Below, piece by piece: positions 50,395 through 58,600 of a stretch of DNA of 64,000 nt. Below the pieces are notes generated by a model, which worked only from the letters and a program-made list of their open reading frames with translations, ran no database searches and was not told the DNA's origin. Source of the stretch: Phycisphaeraceae bacterium. Its GTDB lineage: Bacteria; Planctomycetota; Phycisphaerae; Phycisphaerales; SM1A02. The stretch spans positions 522,099 to 586,098 of the forward strand of contig JAHBWZ010000002.1 of assembly GCA_019636755.1 (NCBI GenBank), written 5' to 3'. Numbering within the stretch: the stretch's first letter is position 1; each line of letters starts with the position of its first letter. A program made the position numbers and the translations under genes.

Positions 50395-53005
50395 GGTCGC
50401 CATGCTCCGCGCGGCGGACGGCGTCGACCGCGCGCGCCTGGGCGGGAAGGCGGCGGCGCTGGCGGACCTGCACGACGCGGGCGTGGTCGTGCCGCCCTGG
50501 TTCGTCGTGCCGCCGGCGGCGGCTCTCATGGAGACGGTGGCGCTCGAGCGCGCCCTCGACGGCGCGCTGCGGGCGCTCGGTCACCGCGGGACGTTCGCCG
50601 TCCGCTCGAGCGCGGTCGATGAGGATGGCGCCGGACACTCCTTCGCCGGTCAGTTCGAGTCGTTCCTCGGCGTCCGCGCGGCGGACGTGATCGGGCGCGT
50701 CCGCGACGTCTGGCGCAGCGCGGAGAGCCGCCGTGTCGCCGCCTATCGCGCGGAGCACGGCCTGGCGGGCCCGGGCAGCCCGCCGGCCGTCCTGGTCCAG
50801 GCGATGATCGAACCGGCGTTTGCCGGCGTCGCCTTCAGCGCTGATCCGGTGACGGGTTCCCGCTCGACCGCGCTGGTGAGCGCGGTCGCCGGTCTCGGGA
50901 CGGTGCTCGTGGGCGGGGATGTCGATGCGCACGAGTACGCGATCGACCGCGCCGGCACGATCCTGCGGCGCCGCGCCGGCCGGCAGGAGCGCATCGAGCG
51001 GATCATCGACGGCCGGGTGCAGCAGGCGCCGATCGACGGTGTGCCGCCGCCGCCCGATGACCTGGTACGCGACGTCGCGGCGCTTGCGCGCCGCTGCGCG
51101 CGGCACTTCGGGCGGCCGCAGGACATCGAGTGGGCGTGGGCGGGCGGCACGCTGTACCTCCTGCAGAGCCGGCCGGTGACCACGCTCGGGCGGATGCCGG
51201 ATCCGGACGGCCTGCGCATGCTCTGGGACTCCAGCAACATCGCCGAGAGTTACGGCGGCGTCACCAGTCCGCTGACCTTCTCGTTCGCGCGGACCGCGTA
51301 CGAGGGCGTCTATCGGCGCTTCTGCCAGCTGCTCCGCGTGCCGCGCCGCTCGATGGAGGCCAACGACTTCATCTTCGCGCGGATGCTCGGCTTCATCCGG
51401 GGTCGCGTCTACTACAACCTGCTCAACTGGTACCGCCTGCTCGCGATGCTCCCGGGCTTCCGGACGAACCGCGCGTTCATGGAGCAGATGATGGGCGTGC
51501 GCGAGGCGCTGCCGGAGGCGGTGGTGGCGGAGATCGCCACGGTCTCCGGATCGTCCGCCTTCCGCGACCGGCTGGACTTCGTGCGCATGGTGGCCGGCGT
51601 GGCGGTCAGCGGGATCATGCTGCCCCGGGCGCAGCGGCGGTTTGCGCGGCGCCTGGAGGCGGCCCTGGCACCTCCGGCGGTGCCGCTGGAGACGATGCGG
51701 ATCGACGAACTGGTCCGGTCGTACCGTGACCTCGAGTCCCGCCTGCTGCATCACTGGGATGCCCCCATCGTCAACGACTTCTTCGCCATGCTGTTCTTCG
51801 GCGTGCTGCGCCGCGTCTGCGAGCGCTGGGTCCGGGAGCCCGGGCTGCACAACGCGCTGGTCTCCGGGGACCGGAACGTCATCAGCGCCGAGCCCGCGAA
51901 GCGGGTGAGCGCCATGGCGGCGGCGATCCGGGACGACGCAGTCCTCGTCGACGCGCTCTGCGAGGGTCCGGTCGATCCGGCGATGGCGCACCTGCGGGCG
52001 CATTCCGTCGCGGGTCCGCTGCTCGACGCGTACCTGGATCGCTTTGCCGATCGCTGCCTGGAGGAACTCAAGCTGGAGTCCGCCACCCTGGCCGACGATC
52101 CCGCGCCGCTGGTGCGCGCGATCGGTCACGCCGCGCGGCGCGCCGCGTCGCAGGTCGCCGGGGGGTCTCCGGAGAGCGCCCGGGCGGGCGCCGTTGCGGC
52201 GCCGTCGCCGCGCGACAGGGCGGAGCGCACCGCCCGCGCGGCGCTCCGCCGCAGGCCGGTGCGCCGGCTGCTCTTCGCCTGGGTGCTGCGCACGGCGCGC
52301 GAGCGCGTCCGCGACCGCGAGAATCTCCGCTTCGAGCGGACCCGCGTCTTCGGGCGGGTGCGGCGCATCGTCGTCGAGATGGGGCGGCGCCTTCACGACG
52401 AGGGCGTGCTCGCGGATCCCGCGGACGTCTTCATGCTGGAACTGGACGAGATCTGCGGATTTGTCGACGGGACGGGCACCGTGCGCGACCTCGCGGCGCT
52501 CGTCCGGCTGCGCCGCGCGGCGGACGCGTCCGATCGCGACGGTATCCCGCCGGCGGACCGGTTCGAAACGTCCGGCGCGGTGTGGATCGGCAATCGCTTC
52601 GAACAGGTGGCCCCGGCGCGCACCGGCGATCCGGCCGCGATCGAGTCGGGCGGTGGCCCTGCATCCGCCGATGATCTTCGCCACGGCCTCGGCTGCTGTC
52701 CGGGTGTCGTGCGCGGGCCGGTCCGCGTGATCCGCGATCCGCGCGGCGTGGCGCTGCATGCCGGCGAGATCCTGGTCGCGGAGCGCACGGATCCAGGGTG
52801 GATCCTGCTCTTCCCGGCGGCGTCCGGACTCATCGTCGAGCGCGGCAGCCTGCTCTCGCACTCCGCCATCGTGGCGCGGGAACTCGGACTCCCGGCGGTC
52901 GTCTCGGTCCCCGGGGTCACGCAGTGGCTGCGGGACGGCGACATCGTCGAGTTCGACGGCGCCCTGGGATCGGTGCGCCTGATCGATCGGACGTCACCCG
53001 CATGA
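50384..53005 (+). CDS. PEP-synthase/rifampicin-phosphotransferase-like dikinase
   Basis: An 873-residue protein from the ATG at 50384 (a second ATG at 50402 is possible). The N-terminal ATP-grasp-type PEP/pyruvate-binding domain shows GGKAAALADLHDAG, FAVRSSAVDEDG, FAGQFESFLGV, QAMIEPAFAGVAFSADPVTG and YLLQSRPVTT. The C-terminus is the swivelling phosphohistidine domain with H826 in SLLSHSAIVARELGLPAVVS. The long middle region is unlike PEP synthase and lacks the PEP-binding TIM barrel. This matches the dikinases that phosphorylate small molecules with ATP, such as rifampicin phosphotransferase. I infer it phosphorylates an intermediate of this cluster. The substrate is unknown. Confidence 0.8.
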   Translation: MAGEVAMLRAADGVDRARLGGKAAALADLHDAGVVVPPWFVVPPAAALMETVALERALDGALRALGHRGTFAVRSSAVDEDGAGHSFAGQFESFLGVRAADVIGRVRDVWRSAESRRVAAYRAEHGLAGPGSPPAVLVQAMIEPAFAGVAFSADPVTGSRSTALVSAVAGLGTVLVGGDVDAHEYAIDRAGTILRRRAGRQERIERIIDGRVQQAPIDGVPPPPDDLVRDVAALARRCARHFGRPQDIEWAWAGGTLYLLQSRPVTTLGRMPDPDGLRMLWDSSNIAESYGGVTSPLTFSFARTAYEGVYRRFCQLLRVPRRSMEANDFIFARMLGFIRGRVYYNLLNWYRLLAMLPGFRTNRAFMEQMMGVREALPEAVVAEIATVSGSSAFRDRLDFVRMVAGVAVSGIMLPRAQRRFARRLEAALAPPAVPLETMRIDELVRSYRDLESRLLHHWDAPIVNDFFAMLFFGVLRRVCERWVREPGLHNALVSGDRNVISAEPAKRVSAMAAAIRDDAVLVDALCEGPVDPAMAHLRAHSVAGPLLDAYLDRFADRCLEELKLESATLADDPAPLVRAIGHAARRAASQVAGGSPESARAGAVAAPSPRDRAERTARAALRRRPVRRLLFAWVLRTARERVRDRENLRFERTRVFGRVRRIVVEMGRRLHDEGVLADPADVFMLELDEICGFVDGTGTVRDLAALVRLRRAADASDRDGIPPADRFETSGAVWIGNRFEQVAPARTGDPAAIESGGGPASADDLRHGLGCCPGVVRGPVRVIRDPRGVALHAGEILVAERTDPGWILLFPAASGLIVERGSLLSHSAIVARELGLPAVVSVPGVTQWLRDGDIVEFDGALGSVRLIDRTSPA

Positions 53006-54141
53006 CCGGTCCCGCGCCCGCCAGCCCGAACGCGCCGACGGCGACCGGGACGGAGGCCGCCGGGCGCGCCGACTTCAGCCAGGTCCGCTACGCGCAGTGC
53101 TGGGAAGATGCAGACGTCCTGCTGGAGGCGCTCGCGGTCCGGCCGGGCGATACGTGCCTCTCGATCGCGTCCGCGGGCGACAACACGCTCTCGCTCCTGG
53201 TCCACGATCCCGCGCGCGTGATCGCGGTCGACCTGAGCGCCGCCCAACTGGCCTGCCTGCGGCTGCGCATCGCCGCGTTCCAGGCGCTGGAGCACCATGA
53301 ACTGCTGGAACTCATCGGGTCGGTCGACAGCGCGCGGCGCCCGGCGCTCTATGCCCGCTGCCGGACGCTCCTGGACGACGAGGCGCGCACCTTCTGGGAT
53401 GCACGGCCGGACGACGTCGGACGTGGCATCGGCGCGGCGGGGAAGTTCGAGGGCTACTTCCGCCTGTTCCGCCGCCGTGTGCTGCCGCTGGTGCACGGTC
53501 GCGCCACGGTCGAATCACTGCTGGCGCCGCGCGATCCCGCCGCGCGGGTGCAGTTCTACGAGCAGACATGGAACACGTGGCGGTGGCGGCTTCTCTTCCG
53601 GATCTTCTTCTCCCGCCCTGTCATGGGGCGGCTGGGGCGCGACCCGGCCTTCTTCAGGTACGTCGAAGGGTCGGTGGCCGATCGCATCCTGGCCCGCGCA
53701 CGGCATGCCCTGGTCGTGCTGGATCCGTCGCGCAATCCATACCTGGCGTGGATTCTCCGGGAGCGGCACGGGACGGCGCTGCCGCACGCGCTGCGCCCGG
53801 AGAACTTCGATGCGATCCGCGCCCGCGTCCAGCGGATCGAGGTCCGCCGGTGCCCGGTCGAGGCATGCCTGGACGATCCGTCGATCGGGTGGATCCACCG
53901 CTTCAACCTGAGCGACATCTTTGAGTACATGTCTGCAGGCGCCGCCGAGTCGATCCTGCGGCGGGTCGTCGCCGTCAGCCCGGCGGGCGCACGGCTGGCG
54001 TACTGGAACATGCTCGTGCCGCGGAGTCGACCGGAGTCGCTGGCGGCGGACCTGGAGCCGCTGGAGTCGATCGCCGAAGCGCTCCACGCGCGTGACATGG
54101 CGTTCTTCTACAGCCGGTTCGTGGTGGAGGAGCGCCGTTGA
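53002..54141 (+). CDS. DUF3419 (BtaA-like) SAM-dependent transferase
   Basis: A 379-residue protein that starts on an ATGA overlap. The DUF3419 entry motif is VRYAQCWEDADVLLEAL, followed by a SAM-binding Rossmann glycine loop (CLSIASAGDNTLSLL, then VIAVDLSAAQLACLRLR). Later landmarks are GAAGKFEGYFRLFRRRVLPLV and RFNLSDIFEYM. BtaA uses SAM to transfer a 3-amino-3-carboxypropyl group to diacylglycerol during betaine lipid synthesis. No BtaB methyltransferase domain is seen nearby, so the acceptor may be another lipid, perhaps the product of the UbiA enzyme. Confidence 0.85.
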   Translation: MTGPAPASPNAPTATGTEAAGRADFSQVRYAQCWEDADVLLEALAVRPGDTCLSIASAGDNTLSLLVHDPARVIAVDLSAAQLACLRLRIAAFQALEHHELLELIGSVDSARRPALYARCRTLLDDEARTFWDARPDDVGRGIGAAGKFEGYFRLFRRRVLPLVHGRATVESLLAPRDPAARVQFYEQTWNTWRWRLLFRIFFSRPVMGRLGRDPAFFRYVEGSVADRILARARHALVVLDPSRNPYLAWILRERHGTALPHALRPENFDAIRARVQRIEVRRCPVEACLDDPSIGWIHRFNLSDIFEYMSAGAAESILRRVVAVSPAGARLAYWNMLVPRSRPESLAADLEPLESIAEALHARDMAFFYSRFVVEERR

Positions 54142-55520
54142 ATCCCTGGCTGGCGAGCGCGATCGTGGTCGCGGTCCTGGGCGGGATGCTCGCCGGAGCG
54201 GGCTGGTATCGACGGCGCTGCGCGCCGCACCCGGAGGTCCCGCGCAAGATCGTGCACGTCGGGATGGGTCTGGTGGCGATGACGCTGCCCCTGGTCTTCG
54301 AACGCGCCCTGCCCGTCATCCTGCTCGCGGGGGGTGCGGCGGTGCTCATGCTCCTGGTCCGCGCGACCGCGATCGGCCGGCGCGTCGGCGCGGGCGTGGT
54401 CGAGGTGGAGCGCACGACGCTCGGCGAGGTCTACTTCCCGATCGCGGTGGGACTGCTGGCATGGCTCACGTGGGACCGACCGCTGTTCTACGTCATCCCG
54501 ATCGCGATTCTCGCCATCGGCGATGCGCTCGCGGCGGCGGCGGGCATGCGGTACGGCCGTCTCCGGTACACCGCGGAGCACGGGTTCAGGACGGTCGAGG
54601 GATCGATGACGATGTTCGCCGTCTCCTTCCTCGCCGTGCATGTCCCGATGCTCCTGCTGACGGATGTCGGGCGCGCCGAGAGCCTGCTCATCGCCTGCAT
54701 CATCGCGCTGCTGGTCACCCTCATGGAGGCGGCGTCGTGGCGCGGGATCGACAATCTCCTCGTGCCGCTGGCGGCGTGCCTGCTGCTGGTCATCTACGAA
54801 TCCCTCGACGTGCCCGCGCTGCTCCTGCGGCTCGGCGTGGTCACGCTGCTGGTCACCTTCGTGCTGCTGTGGCGGCGGCGCAGCGAGATGGACGACAGTG
54901 CGCTCGTGGCTTCGGCGCTGTACGGCTACCTGGCGCTGATGGTCGGGGGCTGGCAATGGCTCCTGGCGCCCCTCGGCGTCTTCGTGCTGCGGCACGTGCT
55001 GCTGCGCGGCGGCATGGATCCGGACAGGACGGCAGCCGTCACGGCACGCTGCGCTCCGCACGTGCACGTGCTGCACATGCTGGCGGTGACCTCGACCTCG
55101 CTCCTCTGTCTCCTGATGCTCGTGCGCGGGGGGCATGACCTGCCGCTGCTGCCGGCCCACGCGCTTTCGCTGGCGGTGCACTGGGTGTTCCTGTGCATCG
55201 TGCGCGGCCCGCGCGCAGGCGCGTCCGGCGATGCAGCGCCGGTGCGACGGTGGCTGGTGACCGGCTGGCTGACCGGCCTGGCCCTGGTCCTCGCGCCGAC
55301 GGTCATCGTGGCGGGACCGGTGCAGGGTGTCCTGTTCGCGCTCTGCGGCGCAGGTGCCATGATCGCCGCCGGCGCGATCATGGCGGTCGTGGCCAGGCGC
55401 ATGCCCGCGCCGGGCGGCGCGGACTCCCGCCTGGCGCTGCTCCGCGCGGTGCTGGCGGCGGCGGCCACGGCGTCGGCGGTCGGCGCCTGGGCGCTGGCCG
55501 CGACGGGGCCGGGGCGGTAA
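54138..55520 (+). CDS. Dolichol/phytol-kinase-like integral membrane protein
   Basis: A 460-residue polytopic membrane protein that starts with TTG overlapping the DUF3419 stop (TTGA). It has the polyprenol-kinase/CDP-diglyceride-synthase-like motifs VPRKIVHVGMGLVAM, TTLGEVYFPIAVGLLAW, IGDALAAAAGMRYG and HGFRTVEGSMTMFAV. In dolichol and phytol kinases these regions bind a nucleoside triphosphate and the lipid alcohol. A further set of about seven helices extends the C-terminus beyond the usual size. The position at the end of an isoprenoid-type operon fits phosphorylation of a polyprenyl alcohol. Confidence 0.75.
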   Translation: MNPWLASAIVVAVLGGMLAGAGWYRRRCAPHPEVPRKIVHVGMGLVAMTLPLVFERALPVILLAGGAAVLMLLVRATAIGRRVGAGVVEVERTTLGEVYFPIAVGLLAWLTWDRPLFYVIPIAILAIGDALAAAAGMRYGRLRYTAEHGFRTVEGSMTMFAVSFLAVHVPMLLLTDVGRAESLLIACIIALLVTLMEAASWRGIDNLLVPLAACLLLVIYESLDVPALLLRLGVVTLLVTFVLLWRRRSEMDDSALVASALYGYLALMVGGWQWLLAPLGVFVLRHVLLRGGMDPDRTAAVTARCAPHVHVLHMLAVTSTSLLCLLMLVRGGHDLPLLPAHALSLAVHWVFLCIVRGPRAGASGDAAPVRRWLVTGWLTGLALVLAPTVIVAGPVQGVLFALCGAGAMIAAGAIMAVVARRMPAPGGADSRLALLRAVLAAAATASAVGAWALAATGPGR

Positions 55521-55668
55521 AGGAGGTGTGGGCCGGCGGCGACGGATGGATGCGCGTGGACGTGTCCCCACCGCCGGCGCACCGCGATGGGCGGGAGAGC
55601 GTGGACGGGGGCGGTACACTGCGCGGGGGGCGCGGGCGAAGCGTTCCGCGACCCGGGAAGTGCCTGGC

Positions 55669-58600
55669 ATGAGTGATGCACGGTGGCAGGAGATCCGGGC
55701 GATGTTCACGCGGGCGCTCGCCGTGCCGCCCGAGGAGCGCGCCCGGTGGCTCGAGCAGGCGTGCGGGCAGGACACGGCGCTGCGCCGGGAGGTGGAGCTG
55801 CTGCTGGACGCGCGGACGGTCGCGCCGGAGCGGCATGACGGCAGCGACGCGGAGGCTGACCAGGGGACCACGATCGCGTCGTCGCTCGCGCCGGTCACCG
55901 AGCGCGCGGGTGACGTGATCGGCCCGTACAAACTGCGGGAGCAGATCGGTGAGGGCGGCTTCGGCGTGGTGTACGTGGCGGACCAGGTCCGGCCGGTCAC
56001 GCGCCGCGTCGCGCTCAAGATCATCAAACTGGGCATGGACACGAAGCAGGTGATCGCCCGCTTCGAGGCCGAGCGGCAGGCGCTCGCGCTCATGGACCAT
56101 CCCAACATCGCGCGCGTCCTGGACGCGGGCGCCACGGAGACCGGTCGGCCGTACTTCGTGATGGAACTGGTCCGCGGGACGCCCATCACGGAGTACTGCG
56201 ACGCGGCGACACTGACGCCGCGCGAGCGACTGGAACTCTTCATCCCGGTCTGCAACGCGGTCCAGCACGCGCACCAGAAGGGCGTGATCCACCGCGACCT
56301 CAAGCCCGGCAACATCCTGGTCACGCTGCACGACGGCCGGCCGGTGCCCAAGGTGATCGACTTCGGCATCGCCAAGGCCACCAGCGCGCGCCTGACGGAC
56401 CTGACCATCTATACCGAGCATCGCGCGTTCATCGGGACGCCGGCGTACATGTCCCCGGAACAGGCCGAGATGAGCGGCCTGGACATCGACACGCGCTCGG
56501 ACATCTACTCGCTGGGCGTCCTGCTCTATGAACTCCTGACCGGGACGACGCCCTTCAGCGCCCGGGAACTCATGCAGGCGGGCTACGGCGAGATCCAGCG
56601 GATCATCCGTGAGGTCGACCCGCCGCGGCCCAGCCAGCGCATCACCACGCTCGGCGACGCGCTTGCCACGACCGCGCAGCGCCGGCGCGTCGAGCCTGCA
56701 CGGCTCAGGCTCCTGCTGCGTGGCGAACTGGACTGGATCGTGATGAAGGCGATGGAAAAGGAGCGGACGCGCCGCTACGAAACCGCGAACGCCCTGGCGC
56801 TGGACATCACGCGGTACCTCTCGGGCGATCCGGTGCTGGCCGCGCCACCCAGCCGGACGTACCTCATGCGGAAGATGCTGCGCCGGCATCGTGGTCCGGT
56901 CGTGGCCGTCTCGTCGGTGGGCGGCGTCATGGTGATCGGGCTGGTGGGGACCACGATCGGCTTCGCCGAGGCGCGCTCCCGCGCGGCCCGTGAAGCGGAT
57001 GCGAATGAGCGACTGGCCAGGAGCAACCGCGAACTGGAAGCGGCGATCGCCGAGGCGCGGTACCAGGCGTACATCGCGGCGGTGCTGGCGGCGGATACGG
57101 CGCTGGATGCCGGCAGCCTGGTGGCGGCGCAGCGGCACCTGGCGTCGTGCGATCCCGGGGAACGCGGGTGGGAGTGGTCGCATCGCACGTTGCGCGCGAG
57201 GGACGCGCTCGGCGAGTTCAATCCTGCGCCGCACGCCGTTCTTGCCGTGCGCCCCCACGCCGACGGCTGCACGGTGGTCACTGCTGACGCGGGTGACCAC
57301 ACCGTCCGGCTCTCTGACGTGGCCGACGGCACGGAGCGACTGGTGCTCCGCGGGCACACGGCGCGGGTCAGAGGCGCGGCGCTGAGCGAAGACGGCCGCA
57401 CGATCGTGACCAGCGGCGACGACGGCACCGCGCGCCTGTGGGACACCCTGACCGGGGAGGGGCGCGTCCTCCTGCAGATCGATGGCGCGTCGATCACGGC
57501 AGTGTCCGTCTCGCGGCACGGCGATCGCGCAGCGGTGGTGGTCGGGCGGGATGGCACTCGTCACGCGCTCCACCTGGTGCACACCGCGCGCGGTCGAGCC
57601 CCCGTCACCCTGGTACAGGATGTCCAGGTGCTCACGCAGCCGCACTTCAGTCCGGATGGCGCGCGTCTCCTGGCGGTGACCGAGCGCTGGACGGTCCGCA
57701 TCTGGTCCACTGATGCGCCGGCGGAGCCGGTGGTCTGCACCGGACACACCGAGCGTCTCTTCGCGGCGGCATTCAGCCCGGACGGGCGCCAGGTCCTGAC
57801 AGCATCAGGCGACCGGACGGCGCGGCTCTGGGATGCACGGACGGGTGCGGAGATCCGTCGGTTCACCGGCCATGCAGACGAGTTGTGGATGGCGGCGTTC
57901 AGCCCGGACGGTCGGCGCGTGGTGACCGCGTCGGATGATCGCACCGCCCGGATCTTCGACACCAGGTCGGGCGAGGAGATCGCTGTCATGCGCGGTCACT
58001 CGGCACCGGTGCGCGCGGCCGCGTTCAGTGCGGATGGCGCCACCGTGCTGACCGTGTCCAGCGATCGCACCGCGCGCCTCTGGGATCCGCGGGATGGCAC
58101 GCTGCGCAGGGTTCTCCGGGGACACAGTGGCGAGGTCATTGCCGGCGGGTTCCTTCCGGGTGACCGGCAGGTGTTCACTCGGGAGGCCAGCGGCGCCATC
58201 CGATCCTGGAGCACAGACGCCGGTGCGGCGGTCCCTGACGCGCAGGTCGCGCGCTCCGCGCAGGACGACGGGGCCGGCTGGGTGGCGTTCAGCCCGGACG
58301 GCGCGCGGGTCGCTGTACGCACGCGCGAACTGGTCGTGCGCCTGCACGATGCCGACAGCGGTCGCCTGGTGGCCGTGATCGGCCACGGCCGTGCGTGGCA
58401 GGCGTGGAGCCCGGACAGTCGGTTCATCGCGACCAGTGAGATCGACAGCGACGAGGTGCGGATCTTCGACGGCGCGACCGGTGCCCTGCGCGTTGCTCTT
58501 GCCGGTCATGCGGGCGGTGATCGCTGGATCCGGTTCAACGCGGGCGGAAGCCGCGTCCTGACAACCTCCCCGGCGCACCAGGTGACGCGCCTCTGGGACA

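Noticed and set aside
50015..52861. A 948-codon minus-strand frame opposite the dikinase gene
   Set aside because: Same GC-bias artefact, with no recognisable motif.
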